Shown here one piece after another: positions 24,708-32,054 of a stretch of 64,000 nucleotides of DNA. The notes beneath the pieces are model-generated. The model was not told the origin of the DNA. It saw only the letters and a program-made list of their open reading frames with translations, and searched no databases. Origin of the DNA: Sphingomonas leidyi (GTDB lineage Bacteria; Pseudomonadota; Alphaproteobacteria; Sphingomonadales; Sphingomonadaceae); contig NZ_JAASQV010000006.1 in NCBI RefSeq assembly GCF_011761945.1, forward strand, positions 142,761 through 206,760, written 5' to 3'. A program made the position numbers and the translations under genes. How positions within the stretch are numbered: position 1 is the stretch's first letter; every line of letters starts with the position of its first letter.

Positions 24708-25356
24708 GGCCGTATCCTTCGAAGGGGCTGCGCGGGAGCGGAAGAAACATCCCGCCGGCGCAAAGCCGAGAGGCAAACTCGGGACTGTCGGGACCGCCAA
24801 GGCGACCGATGACGAGCGCAATCTTGGTCGCGTGAGCGTCATCGGCATCGTCCGTGGCGCTGAAGAAGGCCCGGCCATGGCCGTGGCTGTGGATATCGCA
24901 GACGATGTGGCGGTTCCCGGGCAGGACAGGTGTCCGATAGACCAGGCGCGACGGCGTCGCCTGGTCGATCTGCGGGAAATCGAGAAGGAAGCGCCGATCG
25001 TCCTCGTCCCACACGATGAAGGCGGCCGCCTCATTGGGCAGCGCCGCGCCGAAATGATCGATGATCTGGGCCAAGAACGCCCGCGGTATCAGGCCGCACC
25101 GAAGGTTGGCGCGAGGCTCGCCCACGCTGCCATAGGGAAGGTAGGCGGCAATCGGCGGCGTGACAGGCACATCGAGCTCGAGCCACGGGCGCCTGACAAT
25201 CAGGAAGACGCCGTCTCGGCCGATCGCGAGGCAATGGCCCGCGCGCGAAGCCCGTACCGCGTCCAGGCCGGGTGAGCTGCCGCTCGGCGGCGCAGGGAAG
25301 CACGGGACGGCCGCGAGCAAGGCAGCCGCCGTGGGGTCATCGGCGAGAGCCGTCAT
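24697..25356 (-). CDS. PRTRC system protein A (JAB/JAMM metalloprotease fold)
   Basis: A 219-residue protein with a full JAMM motif: E109, then H156-S-H158, seven residues, S166-x-x-D169. Such proteases remove ubiquitin-like modifiers or cleave peptides. With the ThiF-like neighbour it forms a minimal conjugation/deconjugation-like pair, a defining feature of PRTRC. The ATG at 25356 overlaps the stop of protein B (ATGA). Confidence 0.88.
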   Translation of the reverse strand: MTALADDPTAAALLAAVPCFPAPPSGSSPGLDAVRASRAGHCLAIGRDGVFLIVRRPWLELDVPVTPPIAAYLPYGSVGEPRANLRCGLIPRAFLAQIIDHFGAALPNEAAAFIVWDEDDRRFLLDFPQIDQATPSRLVYRTPVLPGNRHIVCDIHSHGHGRAFFSATDDADDAHATKIALVIGRLGGPDSPEFASRLCAGGMFLPLPRSPFEGYGHDA

Positions 25357-26180
25357 CGTCTCGTCCTTTCGATGAGTTGGCCAAGCGTCAGCGGCTCGAT
25401 AGCCTTGCGGGACGATGCCGCAACCGACCGACGTTTGACGGCGAAAGCCTTGAGACGCCTGACCGGGAAGCGGGCGGCGCGGCGCGCCGCAAGGTCGTCC
25501 CAGAGGGAGATGAGTCCACCCTTGCCCGAGACCGTCTGGTCCTGCCCGTGATTGGGATGAGTCGACCAGGACTCGAACAATGCCCGCTCGAAGTCCGGGA
25601 TGGCGGAGACGGACAGCGTTCCGGGCTTCGGGATATTCCCCCAGCAAAGCGTGCCGTCGGCGTAGACATTGAGGATCGGCGAATGGAAGACGATAGAGTC
25701 GGCAGTCGGCCGCTCATCCTCTCGAAGCGCGTAGACTCCCAGCGATCGCTTCGTGGCAACGAGCAGGTGGGCCGGGTAAGGGACCGAAACCACCGTTCTG
25801 GTGGAAAGAGCCTTCAGGCCGGCGAGCGGCGTGCTCAGATTGAAGTAGGCCGGACGAACCTTCGCCGGGATCCACCACGCGAGGAGATCCTGGTGCGCAA
25901 CGAGCACGTTGTGCGGGAGGAGCTCGGGCGCGGCGGCGCGACCCAAGGCCTCGGACCATTGGCGCAGGTGCGCCCGTGTCAGCGGCGTGCCGGCGGCGAT
26001 CCTCGGCCCGGCGTCGTCATCATGCTCGATGTGATGAAGGCTGGCGAACGCCCGCCCATCCTGGCCGGGAGCGCCGTAGCGCGTGCCGCTTCTCGCGGCC
26101 TCGGTTCGATAAAGCAGGATGGCGTTGGTCAGCACCAGCCCGCCGGCGGTGGCTTCGAATTGGGTCGAATGCTTTGACAT
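25353..26180 (-). CDS. PRTRC system protein B
   Basis: A 275-residue protein with the PRTRC-B pattern: LLAWWIPAKVRPAYFNL, VVSVPYPAHLLVATKRSLGVYAL, then SPILNVYADGTLCWGNIPKPG. No catalytic motif is known for the family. It lies between F and A as in other PRTRC clusters and is translationally coupled to A. Confidence 0.88.
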   Translation of the reverse strand: MSKHSTQFEATAGGLVLTNAILLYRTEAARSGTRYGAPGQDGRAFASLHHIEHDDDAGPRIAAGTPLTRAHLRQWSEALGRAAAPELLPHNVLVAHQDLLAWWIPAKVRPAYFNLSTPLAGLKALSTRTVVSVPYPAHLLVATKRSLGVYALREDERPTADSIVFHSPILNVYADGTLCWGNIPKPGTLSVSAIPDFERALFESWSTHPNHGQDQTVSGKGGLISLWDDLAARRAARFPVRRLKAFAVKRRSVAASSRKAIEPLTLGQLIERTRR

Positions 26181-26187
26181 GGCTGCC

Positions 26188-27282
26188 TCACAGGGTGTCG
26201 GGATCGAGCTGGATCAGCTCTTGGGCGGCGAGCAGAAGCCGGGCGCCCGCCTCGAGCGATGCGAACCAATCGGTGACGCGAGCGGCGTCCGGCAACGGGC
26301 AGAGGCCGGCGATGTCCATGAAACCGTATTCCATGCCGTGGCGTGCGACATCGTCGACCTCGCGCGCGAACTGCTCGACGGGCACGAGCGTCAGAGGAGG
26401 CAATGACGAGCACTCCTCCAGGTCCGGCAGATATTCGTGGAGGGTCGCGCCGTCGAAATGCCAGGCGTTCTTCTCATCCGGCAGGGCCCGAAGCGCCCGG
26501 TGGCTGCATCGCAGATTGCGAAGCGCGCTGCGCAGGCCGTTCGGCAGCGACCGCAGCGGCGCTGCGTTCGCCGCGATCATCCAGTCCGGCCTTCTGTCAT
26601 TCATGTCAGAGGGAAGGATGGTGTCTTCAAGATCCTCCGGATCGGCACCATGATAGGCCACGAGCGCGTCGCGAGCGGCTTTGTCCTCGATTTCGCCATC
26701 CCAATAGTACATCGAGATTTCTTCGAAGAGATCGTCGTAGCCGAAGATCGGAAGCGCTGAGCCCATGGTCCGGGCGAGCGCGGTATAGGCAGCGGCGCGC
26801 CAGCCGATCTGGGCGTCGCTGGTCTCGATCCAGCCGAGGTCGAGCTGTCCCATACTGTCGCAGACGATGGCGATGGCCGGCGCGTCCATGTCCTCGCTGT
26901 TGAGGACGGCGACGCGCAGTTCGGCCAGTTCGAGCGGCCTGAGAATATCCAGAACCGCCTTATCGAAAACGCGCTCGATGCGGCGTCGAGCCTCAGCGCG
27001 CGTGCAACGCCGTGCCGTCTGGTCGCGCGATGCGACCCAACCGCCAATCAGCTTGTGATGACGTGCAAGCGGCTGATCGAAACTGACCGGGATCTCCCGG
27101 GACAAGACGACCGACCGACCGGCCAGGTCAGCCGAGCGGGGGCAGTCGCAAGCCGTTGGGAGACTGGAGGGGCTCGGCCGGTTCGCCGTGTTGCGATGCC
27201 GGGTCGATGAGGATCTTGAGGTGGAGGGCCTGGGCCTGCGGGTCGCAGGGTGGTCCGGGAGAGCGGGTAGCGTCGCCATCAT
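26188..27282 (-). CDS. PRTRC system protein F, main frame
   Basis: From about residue 60 this frame matches PRTRC-F: LDLGWIETSDAQIGWRAAAYTALARTMGSALPIFGYDDLFEE and a WDGE segment. Its first 50 codons (27,282 to about 27,130) use rare-looking codons (AGG, AGA, TCA) and read as a shadow, whereas the overlapping frame at 27128-27352 has native codon bias. Removing one C from a C5 run (27138-27142) would join the two into a protein of about 385 residues, near the family length. The gene is therefore probably frameshifted or needs recoding, and this start is doubtful. Confidence 0.65.
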   Translation of the reverse strand: MMATLPALPDHPATRRPRPSTSRSSSTRHRNTANRPSPSSLPTACDCPRSADLAGRSVVLSREIPVSFDQPLARHHKLIGGWVASRDQTARRCTRAEARRRIERVFDKAVLDILRPLELAELRVAVLNSEDMDAPAIAIVCDSMGQLDLGWIETSDAQIGWRAAAYTALARTMGSALPIFGYDDLFEEISMYYWDGEIEDKAARDALVAYHGADPEDLEDTILPSDMNDRRPDWMIAANAAPLRSLPNGLRSALRNLRCSHRALRALPDEKNAWHFDGATLHEYLPDLEECSSLPPLTLVPVEQFAREVDDVARHGMEYGFMDIAGLCPLPDAARVTDWFASLEAGARLLLAAQELIQLDPDTL

Positions 27283-27352
27283 CGAACTCGATCCATTCGA
27301 GAAGTGTCTTGCGGGATGCGGCGGGAAGGACCGCGTCGGCCTTGCGCGCCAC
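27128..27352 (-). CDS. Probable N-terminal segment of PRTRC protein F
   Basis: A GTG-started frame of 74 residues, 2 bases after the stop of PRTRC-C, so it is probably coupled to it. Codons have the GC3 bias of true genes here (SRKTLLEWIEFDDGDAT). It stops in the middle of the overlap with the PRTRC-F frame. I read it as the start of F separated by a one-base indel; an independent small protein is the alternative. Confidence 0.5.
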   Translation of the reverse strand: MARKADAVLPAASRKTLLEWIEFDDGDATRSPGPPCDPQAQALHLKILIDPASQHGEPAEPLQSPNGLRLPPLG

Positions 27353-27354
27353 GG

Positions 27355-27561
27355 CTATCCCTTGGTGCCGACCGCGCGGCGGTACTCGGTGACATGGGTA
27401 CCCGCGGTGACGCCGGCGTCGACCAGTTCGGCGTTCAGGATCGCGGGATAGAGAGTGGCGTGATACGCGCGCAGGCCCTGCGGGTCTTCGGCAAGGTGGG
27501 GCGGAACCGGAAGGTCGATCCCGTCATATCGATAAGCGCGCGAAAGGTGATTGATCTGCAT
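27355..27561 (-). CDS. PRTRC system protein C
   Basis: A 68-residue protein with a ubiquitin-like size and the PRTRC-C pattern: YRYDGIDLPVPPHLAEDPQ, RAYHATLYPAILNAELVDAG and a C-terminal KG. It is a plausible substrate for the ThiF-like protein because it is small and ends in Gly, but that link is inference. The ATG at 27561 is preceded by an AGGAGAAGCCCC box. Confidence 0.85.
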   Translation of the reverse strand: MQINHLSRAYRYDGIDLPVPPHLAEDPQGLRAYHATLYPAILNAELVDAGVTAGTHVTEYRRAVGTKG

Positions 27562-27604
27562 GGGGCTTCTCCTGAGAGATTGAACACGGGCCGAAGCGGG
27601 GCCG

Positions 27605-28033
27605 TCACCAAAGACTTGCCGGCTCGTTCGATTTGGCCTCGGCCGGGAGCGCGCTCGGAGCTGGTGCCGGCGACGCGGAAGTGGTCGCCGTCTTTGCCGG
27701 CGCCGGTGTTGGCCTTGCCTTGGCGGCCTCGGCCGAGGCGAACTTGGCGGCTTCAGCGGCCTCACGTTGATCGGCGATCTGATCGGCGAGAGTCTTGCGC
27801 GTCGCGATCAGCTGACCGAGTGCGCCGTCGGCGCCACGCGCGAGTTCCGCGTCGATTTCCGCTGCGCTTGCGGTGATCGAGATGGGCCGTGTCTCGCCGA
27901 CCTCGAGGGCGGCCGCCGTGCCCTCGACCTTCCGAGGGATGACGGTCAGGGTCACAGTGTCGTCCGGCCCGGCGACAAGGTCGAACCCTAGCGAATAGCG
28001 GTGGAGCAGTGGGAGCAGGTTTGCGATAAGCAT
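27605..28033 (-). CDS. PRTRC system protein E
   Basis: A 142-residue protein. The N-terminal half matches PRTRC-E (LLHRYSLGFDLVAGPDDTVTLTVIPRKV); the C-terminal half is Ala/Pro/Lys-rich and likely disordered. Order ParB-E-C-F-B-A-ThiF matches published PRTRC clusters, although protein D (actin-like) is missing from this run. Confidence 0.85.
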   Translation of the reverse strand: MLIANLLPLLHRYSLGFDLVAGPDDTVTLTVIPRKVEGTAAALEVGETRPISITASAAEIDAELARGADGALGQLIATRKTLADQIADQREAAEAAKFASAEAAKARPTPAPAKTATTSASPAPAPSALPAEAKSNEPASLW

Positions 28034-28069
28034 GGTCGTTCGTCCTTGTTCGGATGCGAGGAAAGTGGA

Positions 28070-29677
28070 TCAGGCGGCGAGCGCATCGACGCGGCGGCTG
28101 GACATCGGGGCGGCGCCGGGCGCCGCGCCATATTGCCCGTCGAGGGTCATCGCGCTCGGCAGCCGGCCCGCCCAATCGAAGCCGGCGGCGTTCAGCATTC
28201 CGGTGACCAGATCGGCCTTCTTGGAGCCGAGAAGCTTGGCGAAGGCCTTCTCGCCCATGTGCGAGATCAGCCCGCACTCCCGGGCGACGAACTTCAGCTC
28301 GTCCTTGGTATATCGCTCGAGAAAGCCGCGATCGACCTGCCAGACCTGACGGATGTCGACGTCGAACGCCCTTGCGAGATCGGCGACATGGCTGAACGAT
28401 TGCACGTCGCGGGCGTAGGCGGCGCCGATCGCCGAGAGCGCGGTTGCCGCCTGGGCCTCGGAAAGTTCGCGAACCTCATTGATTTTGCCCCCGAAGTCCA
28501 GATCAGGGAAGGACGGGTTGACGAGAAGGCCGGCTCGCGCCGTCAGCGTGCCCGACTTGATCTGGGAGAGCGTCCCGGTCAGCGCGGCGACGAGGATGGC
28601 GGTTCGAGCATCAAAAGCGTTGTCTGCGAGCCCGCGCGCCAGCGCGGTGCGCCAGGTTGCCTCCCGCAGATCGCTTGTGCGGCCCGCGATCGACTTCGCG
28701 GTGACGCTGGGGCCATTGGCATTCGCGTTCGATCGCACGGTCGCCCGACCTGACGGAGTTCCCGGCGCGAGCGCGGCTCGCCGAGCGGTCGCCTCGACCC
28801 CGTCCGCGCGCTCATCTTCCTGATCCTCGGCCTCATCAGCTTCGGCGAGGTCGCCTTCGTCGGGGGTGTCATCGGCTGCGGCGGAACGATCCTGCTCTTC
28901 CTGACGGGCCTGCTCGACCGCGTCCGTCTTGAGCTGGAAGCATGCCGCGTTGGTGCAATGGCCATCGTCGACGTGGGTCTCGAAGAGCGCGCGTTGGGTC
29001 CCGGAGTTGAAAGGACAGGTCGTGCATTCGGACTTGTCGAAACAGGCGTCGGCAAGGTTTTGGGTTACGCGCATGAGGAGGTCGCGGGTCTTCCCGATGT
29101 CGAGGCCGGCTCCCAGGATAGTCTCGAGCGCCTTGTCCTGCTTGTCCGCCGGCACGGCGGCGAGCAGCTCGGCGTGGCCGACCTTGATGCGGCGCTTGTC
29201 GAGCGCGAGCTTCACCGCGTCCGAAAGGTTGGCCAGCGCGAGGCGGCGGTCGAGCTTGGCGCGCGACCAGCCAAGACGTCGACCGGCCTCGCCGCGGTCG
29301 TTCTGGCAAGCGGCGAGGACCCGGACCGCGGCATCGGCCTGCTCGGTTTCGGAGGCGTCATCCCGGATATCGTTTTCGTCGATCGCCGCCTCGAGCGCTT
29401 CCTGGTCGGTCATTTCCCGGATGATGACCGGCGCTTCGCCGTCCGCACCGAACGCCTCGAGCGCGGCGCGATACCGCCGCCCGCCGGCGACGATGATGTA
29501 GCGATCCTTGCCATCGTCCGCCGGGCGCACCAGAATCGGCTGAAGCATGCCGCGCAGCCGGAGCGACGCGACAAGTTCGTCGTGCTTCTTGCTGTCGAAA
29601 TAGCGGCGCGGGTTGTAGCCGATGGCTATCCGGGCGAGTGGGACCATGGTGGTTCCGGTGGGCTGGGGTGCGGTCAC
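28070..29677 (-). CDS. PRTRC system ParB-like protein
   Basis: A 535-residue protein; GTG at 29677 with AAGGAG upstream is chosen over longer shadow starts. An N-terminal ParB/Srx domain has YNPRRYFDSKKHDELVASLRLRGMLQPILV and AGGRRYRAALEAFG, then a KorB-like helix-turn-helix. A Cys cluster CFDKSECTTCPFNS follows, then NAACF, which could bind zinc or a cluster. An acidic linker (about 285-335) leads to a helical C-terminus. It is the largest PRTRC component and the first gene of the PRTRC run. Confidence 0.88.
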   Translation of the reverse strand: MTAPQPTGTTMVPLARIAIGYNPRRYFDSKKHDELVASLRLRGMLQPILVRPADDGKDRYIIVAGGRRYRAALEAFGADGEAPVIIREMTDQEALEAAIDENDIRDDASETEQADAAVRVLAACQNDRGEAGRRLGWSRAKLDRRLALANLSDAVKLALDKRRIKVGHAELLAAVPADKQDKALETILGAGLDIGKTRDLLMRVTQNLADACFDKSECTTCPFNSGTQRALFETHVDDGHCTNAACFQLKTDAVEQARQEEQDRSAAADDTPDEGDLAEADEAEDQEDERADGVEATARRAALAPGTPSGRATVRSNANANGPSVTAKSIAGRTSDLREATWRTALARGLADNAFDARTAILVAALTGTLSQIKSGTLTARAGLLVNPSFPDLDFGGKINEVRELSEAQAATALSAIGAAYARDVQSFSHVADLARAFDVDIRQVWQVDRGFLERYTKDELKFVARECGLISHMGEKAFAKLLGSKKADLVTGMLNAAGFDWAGRLPSAMTLDGQYGAAPGAAPMSSRRVDALAA

Positions 29678-29778
29678 GGCCGATCTCCTTGCAGGGTAGC
29701 GGGCCACCTCCGTCGTAGATGGGCGCCTCGCTCTGGCGAGCCTCATGCTCACCCCATTCCTGCCCCCCTCCCCTCTCA

Positions 29779-30789
29779 TCAGCCGGCGAGCCGCTCGCGG
29801 TAGATGTCGGCCGCCCATTGCTCGATCCACGGCGCTGTCATCTCGTCGTGATCGAGATCCCCGCTCTCGATGAGCTCGCGGATCTCGGCTCGAGCTTGCG
29901 CGATCGCCGTTTCCCAAGGGTCCGTCGGGACGCGATCGGGTTCCGCAGGCCGATGGTGCGGCAGGCGCAAAGGGTGGCTGGCAAGACGTGCGTGCTGTGC
30001 CGCCACCCACCGCGCCATATGGTCGGCCACGAAGCGGTCGCTCTTGGATACACGGGCCTGGCGGGCGGCCTGGCGGGCGCTGATGCCGTATGCCTGGCTG
30101 TCGATAGACGCGACCCGGTGCTCGAACGGAAGCAGGTATGGCAGCGCCGAACCCTTCACGCCAAATGCGTGCAGCCGGACCCCCTTGGGCAATATCTGAT
30201 CCAGATGGTCGATGACGGCGATGACCCCCTCCGGACCATGGACGTCTCGCCGGCACATGCTGCCGACGCCGATCAGCGACCCGGGCTTCAGCGATCCCCC
30301 CAGCGCATCTATGCAGCGCTCATAGTCTTCCGGACGGCGGCCCTGGATGACCGGCATCAGGGTGTCGGCGATGCCGTGATCCTGGGCGAGACGGCGACAG
30401 TCGAGATTGGCGCGGATCGTGCGCGAGAGGCGGTCGATGACCTCTTCGCGGTCGCGAGCGATTTCTGCCTCGACGCAATAATCGGCGCTCGCCCACCACC
30501 GAAAGGGAAAGGCGGCCGCGAGCGCGACATAATCGACGAGCGACCAAGGGAAGCCGCCGTATCGAGCCGCCGCGACGAATCCGGCCGAGTCCAGGCAGAG
30601 CGCCGCCAGTCCCTTGCCATTTCTCAGCTGGGAAAGCCGCCACCCGTCCCATTCCCGCCACCCGCGGCGTTCGGTCCAACGAGACAATCCATTCGCGGAA
30701 ATGAGAGTGGGCTGCTGCAATGCGCGAGCTTGGGCGAGGATCGGTCCCTCGCTCAGGTGCGGCAGCCCCACCATGATCTCAATCGGCAT
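29779..30789 (-). CDS. DpdA/TGT-like base-exchange protein
   Basis: A 336-residue TIM-barrel-like protein resembling the DpdA / queuine tRNA-ribosyltransferase group. Visible: CLDSAGFVAAARYGGFPW (D67), SADYCVEAEIARDR (D103), MPVIQGRRPEDY (145-156), GVGSMCRRDV, HAFGVKG and SIDSQAY (D230). DpdA exchanges guanine for a 7-deazaguanine in DNA, while TGT does so in tRNA; this protein lacks the usual zinc-binding tail of TGT. The DNA-modifying assignment is inference and no deazaguanine-synthesis genes are present. It lies just upstream of PRTRC ParB. Confidence 0.72.
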   Translation of the reverse strand: MPIEIMVGLPHLSEGPILAQARALQQPTLISANGLSRWTERRGWREWDGWRLSQLRNGKGLAALCLDSAGFVAAARYGGFPWSLVDYVALAAAFPFRWWASADYCVEAEIARDREEVIDRLSRTIRANLDCRRLAQDHGIADTLMPVIQGRRPEDYERCIDALGGSLKPGSLIGVGSMCRRDVHGPEGVIAVIDHLDQILPKGVRLHAFGVKGSALPYLLPFEHRVASIDSQAYGISARQAARQARVSKSDRFVADHMARWVAAQHARLASHPLRLPHHRPAEPDRVPTDPWETAIAQARAEIRELIESGDLDHDEMTAPWIEQWAADIYRERLAG

Positions 30790-30864
30790 AGCGGCCTCCC
30801 TGGGCGTGATGATGTTGACGGCGCGGCGCGTTCACGATACGTTCCTTGGCGCAGGAGATTTGCC

Positions 30865-31353
30865 ATGACGACGACACCGTTCCGCGAGCGCTTCGACCTC
30901 GACATCACGCTGCGAGATGCGGCGCTGGATTCCGAGAACCGGCCGACGCGCCGGATGATCGCGAACGCGTCGATCGGGATGCACGTCGAGGACGCCTATT
31001 ATTCGGTTCGTGAACTGCGCGAGGCGGTGAGCTGGGTTCATGAGGGTATCCCCGCCGGCAAGGGAAAGCTGTCCGAGATCCTCGCCAACGATGGCGCCGA
31101 CGACTTCCAGCGTTGCATCTATTTCTGCCTGGCCGGGCGCGGCGTGGTGGCGATGCTCGACGATCTGGAATGGCTCGAGGATCTGCTCGAACGCCGCGGC
31201 CGTGTCGCGGGAGAGCAGGGGCGGCTGAAGGCGACCCGGATGCCGCTCACCAACCCCTATGTCGCCGACGCGCCGGACGGTCCGATAGTGAAGCTGGACG
31301 CCGCTTTCGAGCAGGGACCGTCTTGGTGGGCCGATCCGACCTTATCCTGCTGA
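30865..31353 (+). CDS. Hypothetical protein
   Basis: A 162-residue acidic protein; ATG at 30865 with an AGGAG box. It shows ERFDLDITLRDAALDSENRPTRRM and a helical middle with an FQRCIYFCLAGRG segment. It is transcribed divergently from the DpdA-like gene, sharing a 75-base promoter region. No family recognised. Confidence 0.58.
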   Translation: MTTTPFRERFDLDITLRDAALDSENRPTRRMIANASIGMHVEDAYYSVRELREAVSWVHEGIPAGKGKLSEILANDGADDFQRCIYFCLAGRGVVAMLDDLEWLEDLLERRGRVAGEQGRLKATRMPLTNPYVADAPDGPIVKLDAAFEQGPSWWADPTLSC

Positions 31354-31454
31354 GCGGAAGTCGGCGCCCGAACTCAGGCCTCGCGTCTCGCATCGGGCGG
31401 GCCGGGTCGTCGGCGAGATGATTCGCGGCTCGCGCAAAGGGATAGATCACCGCT

Positions 31455-31655
31455 TCAAAGCACCATCTCGACTTCGACGCGCTCGCCAAACGCCGGCCAA
31501 GTGCAGACGCGGAAAGGCTGGATCGGATTGGTGGTGCGCACGATGCTGACGCGACCCGGCCGCTCGTCGAACAGCCGGGAGGCGACGCGGTTCGCGTTTT
31601 CGCGACTGCAGAGGAGAAGACGCTTAGGGGACAGGCCGGTGCTCAGGTCAAGCAT
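31455..31655 (-). CDS. Small hypothetical protein
   Basis: A 66-residue protein with mixed strand and helix pattern (KRLLLCSRENANRVASRLFDE, then a VEVEMVL end). It follows the split gene at 31.7-34.9 kb in the same direction. No family recognised. Confidence 0.5.
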   Translation of the reverse strand: MLDLSTGLSPKRLLLCSRENANRVASRLFDERPGRVSIVRTTNPIQPFRVCTWPAFGERVEVEMVL

Positions 31656-31692
31656 GTCAGATCCTTCTCGGAAAGCATGATACCGGCAGGAC

Positions 31693-32033
31693 TCAGGCGA
31701 AGATCGTCTTGTGGGTCTTCGTCGTCGGCACGATCCGCCATTGCCGCTCCATGAGGCGGCTGATCCGGTAGCGGCCGCGGGTCTCAGGGTCGCGAAGGGT
31801 CACTCGGCGCCCCTGCTTCTCGACAATGAATTCCTGCCCGACATGGCCGTCCGAGAAGGTGACCGGCTGCTCCAGCCGGATCCGATCGCCGTCCGCGACC
31901 TTGCGCGAGCGGCGTTTCAGGTTCTCGGCGCAGCGACGACGCCAGTCGAGCGCGTGCTCCTTGTCGGTCGGCGTCAGCAGGTCGAGGATGTGCTGGGGGC
32001 ATCCGTCCTCGCACGGCCCCATCGACTCCGTCA
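31693..32033 (-). pseudogene. 3' exon of an intron-split small conserved gene
   Basis: The second part of a protein interrupted by a group II intron. It continues from the exon at 34589-34856: joining GATA to TGACGG restores the frame and reads ...GYKD-MTESMGPCEDGCP.... The full product would be 202 residues (609 bases over both exons). In the unspliced DNA an ATG at 32058 inside the intron opens the same frame and could be annotated as a separate gene; that start belongs to the intron's last domain. The family resembles DUF6927 proteins of alphaproteobacteria, a name given from memory. Confidence 0.8.
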
Positions 32034-32054
32034 GTCGGGTAGGATTGGTGCTGC

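Noticed and set aside
29719..31353. 544-codon plus-strand frame
   Set aside because: Only its last 162 codons, from the ATG at 30865 with its own AGGAG box, look real; the rest is a shadow of the DpdA-like gene.
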